Below are positions 1 through 6,433 of a stretch of DNA of 8,377 bases, one piece after another. The stretch is taken from positions 1 to 8,377 of the forward strand of contig CAMYPB010000035.1 in the NCBI GenBank assembly GCA_947285985.1. Reading direction: 5' to 3'. Positions within the stretch are counted from its first letter, which is position 1; the number at the start of each line of letters is the position of its first letter. The position numbers were made by a program, and so were the translations under genes. The notes under the pieces are model-generated. The model did not search any database, was not told where the DNA came from, and worked only from the letters and a program-made list of their open reading frames with translations. This DNA is from an uncultured Holosporaceae bacterium. Its GTDB lineage: Bacteria; Pseudomonadota; Alphaproteobacteria; RUG11792.

Positions 1-353
1 TTATTCTGAGCATTTTCCACAATATTCTGTTGAGGAATATTATTGTTCTCTGGAATATTCGTAATATTTTTCGCAGGAATATTGTTATTTTCTGGAACAG
101 GAGTGTCATTTAATGTTTCCTGTTTATTATCTTGTTCAGATTTAAAAAACTCATTAACTCCCGGGACAGAAATATTATTGTCGGACTTCTCTTCAGGATT
201 TATTTTTCCATCAAAAAAATTATTAACACTTTCTGTATTCGTCATATCGTTCGTTTGCGTATTGTTTTGAACATCCTCTGCGAAGGAATTCAAACTTGTC
301 AATCCAACGAGTATTGGACAAAGGCACATCAGAAAAGATCTCTTATTTATCAT
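1..353 (-). CDS. Secreted Asn/Pro/Glu-rich protein, N-terminal part (runs off left edge)
   Basis: An open frame of 117 complete codons with no stop before the window edge, so the C-terminus is missing. It opens with a Sec signal peptide: MINKR, a hydrophobic stretch (about residues 7-22), then a probable cleavage site SFA|ED near residue 27. The rest of the visible protein is low-complexity, polar and acidic, rich in N, E, P, T and Q, and probably disordered. A 14-residue unit beginning ENNNIP occurs twice near the visible end; at DNA level 33-55 and 75-97 match at 20 of 23 bases. The start is the ATG at 351-353, 8 nt after a good Shine-Dalgarno sequence (AGAGAGGT). It is on the same strand as the upstream permease gene, 140 nt away. 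I do not recognise the family. An exported or surface protein is likely; its function is unknown. Confidence 0.75.
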   Translation of the reverse strand, partial: MINKRSFLMCLCPILVGLTSLNSFAEDVQNNTQTNDMTNTESVNNFFDGKINPEEKSDNNISVPGVNEFFKSEQDNKQETLNDTPVPENNNIPAKNITNIPENNNIPQQNIVENAQN

Positions 354-360
354 ACTATAC

Positions 361-368
361 ACCTCTCT
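361..368 (-). promoter_or_regulatory. Shine-Dalgarno site of the left-edge secreted protein
   Basis: On the minus strand AGAGAGGT sits with its GAGG core 8 nt before the ATG at 353, which decides the start. Just upstream, gagg (380-383) and cctc (388-391) form a small hairpin with a 4-nt loop. The same CCTC-complementary geometry could pair with the Shine-Dalgarno sequence, but no regulation is demonstrated. Confidence 0.55.
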
Positions 369-493
369 TATAAAATAGTGAGGATAACCTCCCCCTTATG
401 ATTCTCTTTTTATTATGCACCACAAAATATTAAGGAATTGTTAAAAAATCAGAAAAAGATGTCTTTTATATAAAAAAATTTAAAACAATATGA

Positions 494-1738
494 TTAAATA
501 AATTTTTTCGATTTTTTATGGAATGAGATTGCGTATAGTCCTGGTATATTCGAAATAACGCATAAAATGAATAATATTTTCCACGATAAAAGTGAAACGA
601 TATACCCCCCAAATGACGATGACAATGTTCGTCCGATCGATCCCATCGATAAAAATATCGTATACTTATTTATATCGGACATTGAAATCTCGGATATATA
701 CGTCCTATATATAACCGCTGAAAATCCAAAAAAGAATGTTGAAATATTCACAAGTATTGCAATACTAATTATATTTATTTCAAGGTATGTGATCAGTATA
801 TAACAAATTGATGAGAGTATTTGTATAATAAAGCTAATAAGTATACATTTCTTTGTTCCAAGGGAGTATGTCAATGATCCCGCGATCGAACCCGATATAA
901 TGATGACAGCTGATCCTATAAGTTGAGAGATATTCGCGAAATCAACCTTCCCGATTCCAAGGGTCTGGAGGAATATAGGTTTTAGACTATTGATACACGA
1001 ATCAGAAAATTTGAATGAGAATGTTATGATAATAATAAGTGGTATACTATATTTTTTTATTATATCTCGACAGAAGTATAGATAATTTTTAACGGATGAT
1101 ATTTGAGATATACTCTGATTATCTTCATCAATACGTATGAAAGACTTATTTGGAAGGATAATCGTTGATATACTACTCATTAGTATACTAAGGGACACAA
1201 TGATGAACGCGATTTTCCAATTGAAAAATGATGCGAGATAGAGGGTTCCAGCTCCCGCAATCAACATTCCCAAACGAAATCCGATCGTTCCAATCGATGT
1301 CGCCATACCAAGTGTTTTCCTATTAAAATAAACTATCCGCAAATAATCGGCGAGTATATCATGGATAGATCCCGCTATAGATGTCGTGAATACTGTGATG
1401 AATATCAGTATAAGAGAGGATGTATTCGTGAAGAATCCCAAACTCGAAATTCCAAGGATCGTGATTATTTGTGAAGTAAACGCAAGTATCTTCAATATAT
1501 TGAAATTGGATTTGGAATATTTATAGAGTATATTCTTAATAAAAGGGGATATAGCGAATTTAAAACTATATGGAGAACTCGCGAGAAATACCGTTGAAAT
1601 TTTCGATGTTGAAAATCCATTCTCAGACAACATAAAACTAAATGCTAAAATAATCCCGAAAAACACAATCCCGCAAGATAGAGATACGGATAATATGAAA
1701 AACAATACTCTTGAATGTTTATTAAAAAATTGCATCAT
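494..1738 (-). CDS. ampG: AmpG-family MFS permease (muropeptide/anhydro-sugar importer)
   Basis: A 414-aa polytopic inner-membrane protein with about 12 hydrophobic segments. Several stretches match the AmpG branch of the major facilitator superfamily: SENGFS...SSPYSFKF at about residues 38-61 (AmpG-like 'LSE.G.....LPY.LKF'), HDILADYLR at 126-134 (AmpG 'QDIAIDAYR'), GFRLGMLIAGAG at 153-164 (AmpG 'GYRLGMLVAGA') and FKFSDSCINSLKPIFL at 242-257 (AmpG 'YKLGDA...PFL'). AmpG proteins import GlcNAc-anhMurNAc muropeptides for cell-wall recycling. Rickettsiales-type genomes often hold several divergent copies, so the substrate here is uncertain. Two tandem ATG codons (1736-1738 and 1733-1735) could start it; neither has a clear Shine-Dalgarno sequence. 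It is divergent from gap and has an extremely A/T-biased composition. Assignment to the family is good; assignment as the muropeptide-specific orthologue is less sure. Confidence 0.8.
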   Translation of the reverse strand: MMQFFNKHSRVLFFILSVSLSCGIVFFGIILAFSFMLSENGFSTSKISTVFLASSPYSFKFAISPFIKNILYKYSKSNFNILKILAFTSQIITILGISSLGFFTNTSSLILIFITVFTTSIAGSIHDILADYLRIVYFNRKTLGMATSIGTIGFRLGMLIAGAGTLYLASFFNWKIAFIIVSLSILMSSISTIILPNKSFIRIDEDNQSISQISSVKNYLYFCRDIIKKYSIPLIIIITFSFKFSDSCINSLKPIFLQTLGIGKVDFANISQLIGSAVIIISGSIAGSLTYSLGTKKCILISFIIQILSSICYILITYLEINIISIAILVNISTFFFGFSAVIYRTYISEISMSDINKYTIFLSMGSIGRTLSSSFGGYIVSLLSWKILFILCVISNIPGLYAISFHKKSKKFI

Positions 1739-1783
1739 AATAAAAAACGGAATTATTTTAGAATGTCGATATATTTAGGTGTT

Positions 1784-1789
1784 ATTATA
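1784..1789 (-). promoter_or_regulatory. Possible -10 element for the AmpG-like permease
   Basis: A TATAAT hexamer on the minus strand lies about 45 nt upstream of the permease start, in the 190-nt divergent region shared with gap. No convincing -35 is found 16-18 nt upstream, so this is a weak call in A/T-rich DNA. Confidence 0.25.
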
Positions 1790-1844
1790 TATGAAAATTT
1801 CGTTTTGGTCTTTAGAAATTTTTTTGATTTTTTTGTGTACGATA

Positions 1845-1874
1845 TGTCGAATTTTCAAAAAAGTGTGATATGAT
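1845..1874 (+). promoter_or_regulatory. Probable extended -10 promoter of gap
   Basis: TGaTATGAT (1866-1874) fits an extended -10 element, with a poor -35 candidate (TGTCGA, 1845-1850) 18 nt upstream. Transcription would begin near 1881, giving a leader of about 48 nt. Similar TGnTAT(A/G)(A/T)T elements precede trkH, the 243-aa gene and the 203-aa gene, which raises confidence slightly. Confidence 0.4.
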
Positions 1875-1912
1875 GAGGTCATGAATACAGAAATAAATAA
1901 CTTTTTCAAAAC

Positions 1913-1919
1913 AAAGGAG
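1913..1919 (+). promoter_or_regulatory. Ribosome binding site of gap
   Basis: AAAGGAG ends 9 nt before the gap ATG at 1929 and fixes that start. It overlaps the end of a 13-codon upstream reading frame (1881-1922). Confidence 0.7.
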
Positions 1920-1928
1920 TAGAAAATT

Positions 1929-2942
1929 ATGTTGAAGATAGGAATCAATGGATTTGGAAGAATCGGACGTATGATTGTCCGCGGATATTTCGAATCAAAG
2001 CAGTATGATAATATAGAGATCGTCTGTATCAATGATATAACAGACAAAAAAACGAATATACACCTCATAAAACATGATTCTGTTCATGGAGCCTTTCCAT
2101 CGAATGTCATCGAAACAGAGGATGGAATGTCTATAGATGGACATAACATAAAAATGATCTCAGAACCTGATCCTGAAAAGATCGATTGGAAATCTCATGG
2201 TGTTGATATCGTTCTTGAGTGTTCTGGAAGATTCACAAAGAAAATAGACGCAGAAAAACATATAAAAGCTGGCGCAAAACGAGTTATTGTCTCCGCCCCG
2301 TCGGAAGGAGCCGATATAACGGTCGTCTATGGAATAAATCATCAGAACATCAATAATTCGCATAAAGTTATATCGAATGGATCATGCACGACAAACTGTA
2401 TATCGCCGGTTGCCTATATTTTAAACAAGGAAATCGGAATTGAATGCGGATATATGACGACGATTCATTCGTATACGGGGGATCAACGTCTTCTCGATGT
2501 CTCCCACAAGGATCTTCATCGTGCGAGAGCTGCGTGTATGTCGATGATCCCAACATCAACTGGGGCTGCGCGAGCCGTTGGACTCATCCTCCCAGAACTC
2601 AATGGAAAACTCGATGGAACATCCATTCGCGTTCCAACTCCAAATGTTTCACTCGTTGATTTCAAGTGCGTCCTAAAAAGAGGGACAACAGAAAAAGAAA
2701 TAAACGAACTCATGAAACAATATTCGAATAATTCGTTGAAAGGGATCCTTGGATATAACGATGAACCCCTTGTCTCTATTGATTTCAATCATTCGAAATA
2801 TAGTTCTATTTTTGATGAGAGCGGAACGAAAGTTTTGAACGATGGGAAATTCTGTCGTGTTATGAGCTGGTATGACAATGAGTTTGGGTTCTCGAACAGA
2901 ATGCTAGACGTTTTGGAATATATCGCGAATAACAATATCTAA
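1929..2942 (+). CDS. gap: Glyceraldehyde-3-phosphate dehydrogenase, type I
   Basis: A full-length 337-aa class I GAPDH that interconverts glyceraldehyde-3-phosphate and 1,3-bisphosphoglycerate with NAD(P), in the cytosol as a homotetramer. Visible features are the Rossmann motif GINGFGRIGR (residues 5-14), IND at 34-36 with the acidic residue typical of NAD-preferring enzymes, the active-site block NGSCTTNC (150-157, catalytic Cys153; the usual form is NASCTTNC), the partner histidine in TTIHSYTGDQ (His180), the phosphate-site stretch MIPTSTGAARAVG, and the C-terminal signature SWYDNEFGFSNRM. Overall character is that of alphaproteobacterial Gap. Intracellular Rickettsiales with partial glycolysis often use the enzyme gluconeogenically; that is inference here. 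It stands alone, with its own promoter and a clear ribosome binding site. Nothing looks broken. Confidence 0.97.
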   Translation: MLKIGINGFGRIGRMIVRGYFESKQYDNIEIVCINDITDKKTNIHLIKHDSVHGAFPSNVIETEDGMSIDGHNIKMISEPDPEKIDWKSHGVDIVLECSGRFTKKIDAEKHIKAGAKRVIVSAPSEGADITVVYGINHQNINNSHKVISNGSCTTNCISPVAYILNKEIGIECGYMTTIHSYTGDQRLLDVSHKDLHRARAACMSMIPTSTGAARAVGLILPELNGKLDGTSIRVPTPNVSLVDFKCVLKRGTTEKEINELMKQYSNNSLKGILGYNDEPLVSIDFNHSKYSSIFDESGTKVLNDGKFCRVMSWYDNEFGFSNRMLDVLEYIANNNI

Positions 2943-2959
2943 CACATTGCGCATACAAC

Positions 2960-2985
2960 AAAAAAGATGCAGACCTCTCTTTTTT
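2960..2985 (+). terminator. Weak A/T hairpin after gap, possible terminator
   Basis: AAAAAAGA (2960-2967) can pair with TCTTTTTT (2978-2985) around a 10-nt loop, 17 nt after the gap stop, with a T-run on the descending arm. The stem has only one G:C pair, so efficiency is doubtful. Its right arm overlaps the left arm of the inverted repeat before trkH. Confidence 0.25.
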
Positions 2986-3021
2986 TATATAAAATGATAT
3001 TTGATATAATTTGAGAGAGGT
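2973..3021. repeat. 8-bp inverted repeat bracketing the trkH promoter
   Basis: ACCTCTCT (2973-2980) is the exact reverse complement of AGAGAGGT (3014-3021), with 33 nt between the arms. The right arm is the Shine-Dalgarno-like stretch before trkH, and the -10 element lies inside the loop. It could be an operator for a dimeric regulator or a leader hairpin that hides the ribosome binding site. Both are inference; two purine-rich tracts could also pair by coincidence. Confidence 0.4.
3002..3010 (+). promoter_or_regulatory. Probable extended -10 promoter of trkH
   Basis: TGaTATAAT is a perfect extended -10 element ending 25 nt before the TTG start codon. No good -35 is visible, as is usual with extended -10 promoters. 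Transcription would begin near 3017, inside the AGAGAGGT stretch, so the ribosome binding site may be partly lost from this transcript. Confidence 0.45.
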
Positions 3022-3035
3022 TTTAATAAAATCAA

Positions 3036-4502
3036 TTGAATATAAACATTAGGGCCATTTCGTTTCTCAATGGATTGATTTTGTGTGGACTTGGGATTGC
3101 TCTTTTGATTCCGATGGTATACGATTTGATATCGAATTCTGGGGGATGTCTTAGGGTTTTTCTTCCATCTGTTGTTATATGTGTGTTCATTGGTATAAAC
3201 ATAATATTGTCGTGTCGAGGAGAATCGATAACTTCCCTCTCGAAGAGTGATACGTTTTTTATAGTCGTATGTTTTTGGGTGGTTGTTTCGTTGTTCAGTG
3301 CATTCCCGTTTTATTTTTACGACGGATATCCGATAGATTTTATATCATCATTGTTTGAAGCGACATCCGGAATAACGACGACGGGTGCATCAGTTTATGA
3401 CGATGTTGAAAGACTTCCAAACGCTATAGTATTGTGGAGGTTTATACTCCATTTTATAGGGGGAGTTGGAATTGTTGCGATCGGAATAATAGCACTCCCA
3501 ACGATGAGGATCGGAGGAATGCAATTGTTTAGTCTCGAGAATTCTGACAAATCCGCAAAACTTCTTCCGAGATCATCTCAAATTGCGTCCTTCTTTTTGA
3601 TAGTATACGTCTTTTTTATCGGGATTTTTGCGGCTCTTTTGAATCTCGCAGGAATGAACGGATTCGATTCAATATGCCATAGTATATCTGCGATTGCGAC
3701 GGGAGGATTCTCAACGAAAAATAATGGTATAATTTTCTATGAGAGTCGAACTATAGAATTGATAATAATCTTCGCAATGTTCATCGGGGGAATAACTTTC
3801 CTTGAAATTGTGCGCCTAATAAAATATGGATATAAAAATTTTCAAATTAACCAACAAATAAAATTATATTTAAAATTAACATTATTTGTTCCTATTGTGA
3901 TCATTGTGTGCTCATTTATAGGAAATGAGGAGAGTATATCATGGAACACTGCGATAGATTATTTTTTTGAGTTTATATCATCGTTCACGACGACGGGTTT
4001 GACATTGTCTGAAGACATGGTATTTTCCCCATTTTTTAAGATAATTTGTATAATTATTTCAATGTTTGGGGCGTGTTCTGGATCGACGAGTGGGGGTATA
4101 AAATTATTCCGTCTTCAAATACTCCTCGCAATTGTGAAGAATAATATAGTCAGGCTTATAAAACCTATGAATATCAGTATACACAAATATCAAGGACAAA
4201 AAATTGATGATAATATTATAATATCCGTCGTCTCATTTTTCTGCCTATTGATAATAACATTCGTATTGAGTGTGTTTTTTATATGTCTGTTTAGTAATCT
4301 CAATTGCGAGGAGAGCCTGTCGATTGTGTGCTCCTCTCTTTTCAACACGGGAATATCCCTAAAGTTTTTCATAACAGATTCAAAAATATCGTTCAGCGAT
4401 ATGAATTATATAACCCAATCCATCCTGATATTGGATATGATCATAGGGAGACTCGAAGTCATCCCTATCTTCATTGTCATATCCAAAACATTTTGGAAAT
4501 AA
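3036..4502 (+). CDS. trkH: TrkH-family potassium uptake protein
   Basis: A 488-aa integral membrane protein of the TrkH/KtrB/HKT superfamily, the K+-translocating subunit of Trk systems (gated by cytosolic TrkA, which is not in this window). The four pseudo-repeated pore loops are visible: SGITTTGAS (about residues 111-119), AIATGGFST (219-227), SSFTTTGLT (315-323) and SSLFNTGIS (433-441). The last is the most divergent, as is usual. Other family marks are CSGSTSGGIKLFR (347-359), GGITFLEIVRLIK (251-263) and the C-terminal IIGRLEVIPIF. The start must lie after an in-frame stop at 3027-3029. TTG at 3036 gives an N-terminus that fits the family, although AGAGAGGT is about 14 nt away, further than ideal. 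It ends 12 nt before the convergent 243-aa gene. A diverged copy of its last 13 codons plus a stop occurs at 6443-6484. Confidence 0.93.
   Translation: MNINIRAISFLNGLILCGLGIALLIPMVYDLISNSGGCLRVFLPSVVICVFIGINIILSCRGESITSLSKSDTFFIVVCFWVVVSLFSAFPFYFYDGYPIDFISSLFEATSGITTTGASVYDDVERLPNAIVLWRFILHFIGGVGIVAIGIIALPTMRIGGMQLFSLENSDKSAKLLPRSSQIASFFLIVYVFFIGIFAALLNLAGMNGFDSICHSISAIATGGFSTKNNGIIFYESRTIELIIIFAMFIGGITFLEIVRLIKYGYKNFQINQQIKLYLKLTLFVPIVIIVCSFIGNEESISWNTAIDYFFEFISSFTTTGLTLSEDMVFSPFFKIICIIISMFGACSGSTSGGIKLFRLQILLAIVKNNIVRLIKPMNISIHKYQGQKIDDNIIISVVSFFCLLIITFVLSVFFICLFSNLNCEESLSIVCSSLFNTGISLKFFITDSKISFSDMNYITQSILILDMIIGRLEVIPIFIVISKTFWK
4461..4502 (+). repeat. Left copy of the trkH 3'-end direct repeat
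   Basis: The last 42 nt of trkH match 6443-6484 at 37 of 42 positions in direct orientation. Positions 4470-4498 are identical to 6452-6480 (29 bp). The offset is 1,982 bp. The shared core contains a dyad, TCCAAAA and TTTTGGA around a 2-bp centre (4482-4497). An exact 29-bp match cannot be chance in a window of this size. Confidence 0.95.
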
Positions 4503-4514
4503 GATCAATTTTCA

Positions 4515-5246
4515 CTAAAATACCACGACGAAATCACTGAAATCTTCCTCTGGATCGTTTTCTGGATTAACTTCTGTAGTGGTTTCTGGATTGTTTCCTT
4601 GCGTAGTATTATTCGAGATATTTTGATATGTTTCTAATAAAATATTTCGTATATTGTTCACAAATGAAATTGTATAATCTATTGCGTGTTCTACTGCATC
4701 ATATTGTACTTGTGGATCAAATAAATCCAATGCAACAGGATGTTCTTCATCATTATTTACAAAACGTTCATAAACATTATCAATAGATTCAAAAATTGCC
4801 AAAATATCACTATTATCTTCTAGATGTGGGATAACATTCATTTCGTAGTATGAGGATAAGTTACACAAATTGTTATACAAATTCTCTGGCAAATAGTTTA
4901 TCTTACCCATCACACGGCCATAGACATCTAATATTTCTGCGCGCATCATACCATTGTGGTTAAAATAATTATTGATCTGCGACAAACCTAACGAATACGT
5001 CACAACATGATCTTTAAGGCCTTCAGATATACTAAACAAATAGCGCATAGGAGCAAATGACCCATATACAAAAATCATCCTGTCCAAATCATCTCCATCT
5101 ATGTCATAGTCTACAAAATCTATCATATTGCCTAACGCATTGACATATCTTTGTCCGAGATCATCAACATATGTCTCAGAAGAAAATGCGTTATATGATA
5201 ACAACGTAGATAATAATACACATCCCAATAATTTTAAATTATTCAT
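4515..5246 (-). CDS. Exported protein, tandem paralogue family, 243 aa
   Basis: I do not recognise this family. The start is ATG at 5244-5246, preceded by GGAG with an 8-nt gap exactly as in the 318-aa paralogue; a GTG two codons earlier would lie only 2 nt from GGAG, so it is rejected. The N-terminus is a Sec signal peptide (MNNLK, then a hydrophobic core, SYNA|FSSE), identical at 16 of 24 positions to that of the 318-aa protein. The mature protein is acidic. It shares with its neighbours a YGS block (61-63), LPENLYNN (119-126), FESIDNVY (152-159) and a helix around DYTISFVNN (190-198). From about residue 205 a disordered N/T/P/E-rich linker leads to a hydrophobic end, FVVVF, with a terminal Phe. 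There is no cysteine suited to lipidation. It converges on trkH with a 12-nt gap. It is probably a periplasmic, surface or secreted protein; its role is unknown. Confidence 0.8.
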   Translation of the reverse strand: MNNLKLLGCVLLSTLLSYNAFSSETYVDDLGQRYVNALGNMIDFVDYDIDGDDLDRMIFVYGSFAPMRYLFSISEGLKDHVVTYSLGLSQINNYFNHNGMMRAEILDVYGRVMGKINYLPENLYNNLCNLSSYYEMNVIPHLEDNSDILAIFESIDNVYERFVNNDEEHPVALDLFDPQVQYDAVEHAIDYTISFVNNIRNILLETYQNISNNTTQGNNPETTTEVNPENDPEEDFSDFVVVF

Positions 5247-5268
5247 AAGCACAACTCCATCACAATAA

Positions 5269-5277
5269 AATATAACA
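5269..5277 (-). promoter_or_regulatory. Possible extended -10 promoter of the 243-aa gene
   Basis: On the minus strand TGtTATATT lies 22 nt before the ATG and downstream of the hairpin that ends the 318-aa gene. No good -35 is visible. The resulting leader would be about 16 nt and include the GGAG site (5255-5258). Confidence 0.35.
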
Positions 5278-5289
5278 AATTGATAGTTT

Positions 5290-5331
5290 TATAAAAAATA
5301 CCAAGATAACAAAATTATTATCTTGGTATTT
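5290..5331 (-). terminator. Strong Rho-independent terminator after the 318-aa gene
   Basis: A perfect 14-bp stem, 5318-5331 with 5296-5309, closes an 8-nt loop (5310-5317) and on the minus strand is followed by a T-run (AAATACCAAGATAA arm 5296-5309 read as its complement, then TTTAT). It begins 35 nt after the stop of the 318-aa gene and separates it from the 243-aa gene, so the two paralogues are probably transcribed separately. Confidence 0.8.
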
Positions 5332-5366
5332 CGAAATTGTAATCCATTACAATAAATCACAAATGC

Positions 5367-6323
5367 TCAGTCTAAGCAGTGAAAAAACATTCTGAACGCA
5401 AACTTGACTTGCTTCAAAAAGTAATTTGTTATATAGTTTGACGAAAAACTCACAATATCCCTACGACCTTCCTCGTCAAAAAGTGGACTACGAGGTGATC
5501 CATCGGTCAAATACCCACGTGAACGAAAATAAACCTCATCAATAGAATTCAAGAAATAAACAAGTAAATTTTCATTACCACCGATAGTTCCTATTACATT
5601 CCCCATGTGCAATTGGATATATTCCAAACATTCCCTGAGACTATTGCAAAGCCCTTCTGGAACAAAATGATGACCATTGTTTGGGACAAATGCCCCCCCC
5701 TCAGCAATTTCATTATCAAAAATTTCATTATCAAATGTTCCAGGAATGACTTCATTCATATGTTCCAAAAAAAGATCCCTGTTAAAATTGCCATTCTCAT
5801 CCCAGTAATCTGATTGAAAACTTGGAGCTACGATCGTAGTATTTCCATCCCCATCAGCCATCTCCCTTGGTAAATAACAAGCGCATCCAAATTGATCAAT
5901 CATAGTTGAAACATAAAACAACCTTGTCATATTGCACAAATATGCTATTATAGAATTATGTCCGAGTAACGAAACAAATTCTTGTTGTATTGAGTTTCTT
6001 GCCTCAAAACTACATTGAAGATCAAACTCATCTATGTAATCAACTTTGATATCGTAACCATCAAAAATGACAGCTTGCATTTTTGGATGGAACAACCCAT
6101 TTGGATCCAAACCTATTGAATGGAACAACTCATTTAGATCCAAACTTAATTGCGTACCAATATCCACAAAATTCACATTTTGCAACATATCAAGATCATC
6201 AAGAGCATCAAGAGCTGCCTCATCAACATTTACAACAGGCACATTATTCTCCTCACTCGAAAACGCACCACATGACAAAATTGCGGACAATAAAGCACAG
6301 CTTAAAACTTTAAAATTATTCAT
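5367..6323 (-). CDS. Exported protein, tandem paralogue family, 318 aa, with slippage-prone tracts
   Basis: Family not recognised. ATG at 6321-6323 follows AAAAGGAG with an 8-nt gap. The signal peptide (MNNFK, hydrophobic core, SCGA|FSSEE) is nearly that of the 243-aa protein. The mature chain is acidic. It shares with its neighbours LLGHNS (119-124), VPEGLCNS (221-228), FLNSIDEVY (257-265) and an aromatic C-terminal helix around YITNYFLKQ (297-305). Compared with the others it has an extra stretch of about 45 to 55 residues between the first two motifs. It holds a G8 run in the coding strand (residues 208-210, EGG), an exact 15-bp tandem repeat (FDNEI twice, residues 197-206) and an 11-residue tandem repeat (LDLNELFH / LDPNGLFH, from residue 61). 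A cysteine at 18 is not in a convincing lipobox. It has its own strong promoter and terminator. Export is well supported; function is unknown. Confidence 0.8.
   Translation of the reverse strand: MNNFKVLSCALLSAILSCGAFSSEENNVPVVNVDEAALDALDDLDMLQNVNFVDIGTQLSLDLNELFHSIGLDPNGLFHPKMQAVIFDGYDIKVDYIDEFDLQCSFEARNSIQQEFVSLLGHNSIIAYLCNMTRLFYVSTMIDQFGCACYLPREMADGDGNTTIVAPSFQSDYWDENGNFNRDLFLEHMNEVIPGTFDNEIFDNEIAEGGAFVPNNGHHFVPEGLCNSLRECLEYIQLHMGNVIGTIGGNENLLVYFLNSIDEVYFRSRGYLTDGSPRSPLFDEEGRRDIVSFSSNYITNYFLKQVKFAFRMFFHCLD
5693..5700 (-). repeat. G8 homopolymer in the 318-aa gene
   Basis: Eight C on the plus strand, read as eight G in the gene, in otherwise A/T-rich coding DNA. Loss of one G gives a stop about 33 codons later; gain of one gives a stop about 17 codons later. 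Either removes the conserved C-terminal module. Confidence 0.95.
5706..5735. repeat. Exact 15-bp tandem repeat, two copies
   Basis: Unit AATTTCATTATCAAA at 5706-5720 and 5721-5735, in frame, encoding FDNEI twice. It lies 5 bp from the G8 run. Confidence 0.95.
6088..6145. repeat. 33-bp-period in-frame duplication in the 318-aa gene
   Basis: 6088-6112 and 6121-6145 match at 23 of 25 bases with an offset of 33 bp (11 codons), giving LDPNGLFH and LDLNELFH in adjacent units. A recent internal tandem duplication is the simplest explanation. Confidence 0.85.
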
Positions 6324-6355
6324 AACAATAACTCCTTTTGTAATAAAACATATGT

Positions 6356-6384
6356 ATTATAGAGCAATAATATTACATTTGCAA
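6356..6384 (-). promoter_or_regulatory. Sigma-70-type promoter of the 318-aa gene
   Basis: On the minus strand TTGCAA (6379-6384) and a perfect TATAAT (6356-6361) are separated by 17 nt. Transcription would start near 6349, giving a leader of about 26 nt that contains AAAAGGAG. This is the best promoter in the window, suggesting strong expression of the 318-aa protein. Confidence 0.7.
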
Positions 6385-6433
6385 GATAATATTTTAAAAT
6401 ATAATAGCACTTCGTAATAAAAATATATTTGCA

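Noticed and set aside
43..401. Overlapping plus-strand reading frames opposite the left-edge secreted protein
   Set aside because: No ribosome site; the minus frame has a signal peptide, a good Shine-Dalgarno sequence and a coherent repeat structure, so these are shadows.
454..467. AAAAGA / TCTTTT hairpin downstream of the AmpG-like gene as a terminator
   Set aside because: Six mostly A:T pairs with a 2-nt loop, too tight and weak; expected by chance in such A/T-rich DNA.
5247..5252. GTG start two codons upstream for the 243-aa protein
   Set aside because: It lies only 2 nt from GGAG, whereas the ATG has the same 8-nt gap and the same MNN opening as the 318-aa paralogue.
6267..6278. 318-aa protein as a lipoprotein using Cys18
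   Set aside because: The residues before Cys (ILS) do not make a good lipobox, and the closely similar 243-aa signal peptide has Tyr in that place.
6389..6402. Perfect 14-bp A/T palindrome just upstream of the 318-aa promoter
   Set aside because: Composed only of A and T in a very A/T-rich stretch, so chance is a sufficient explanation without conservation data.
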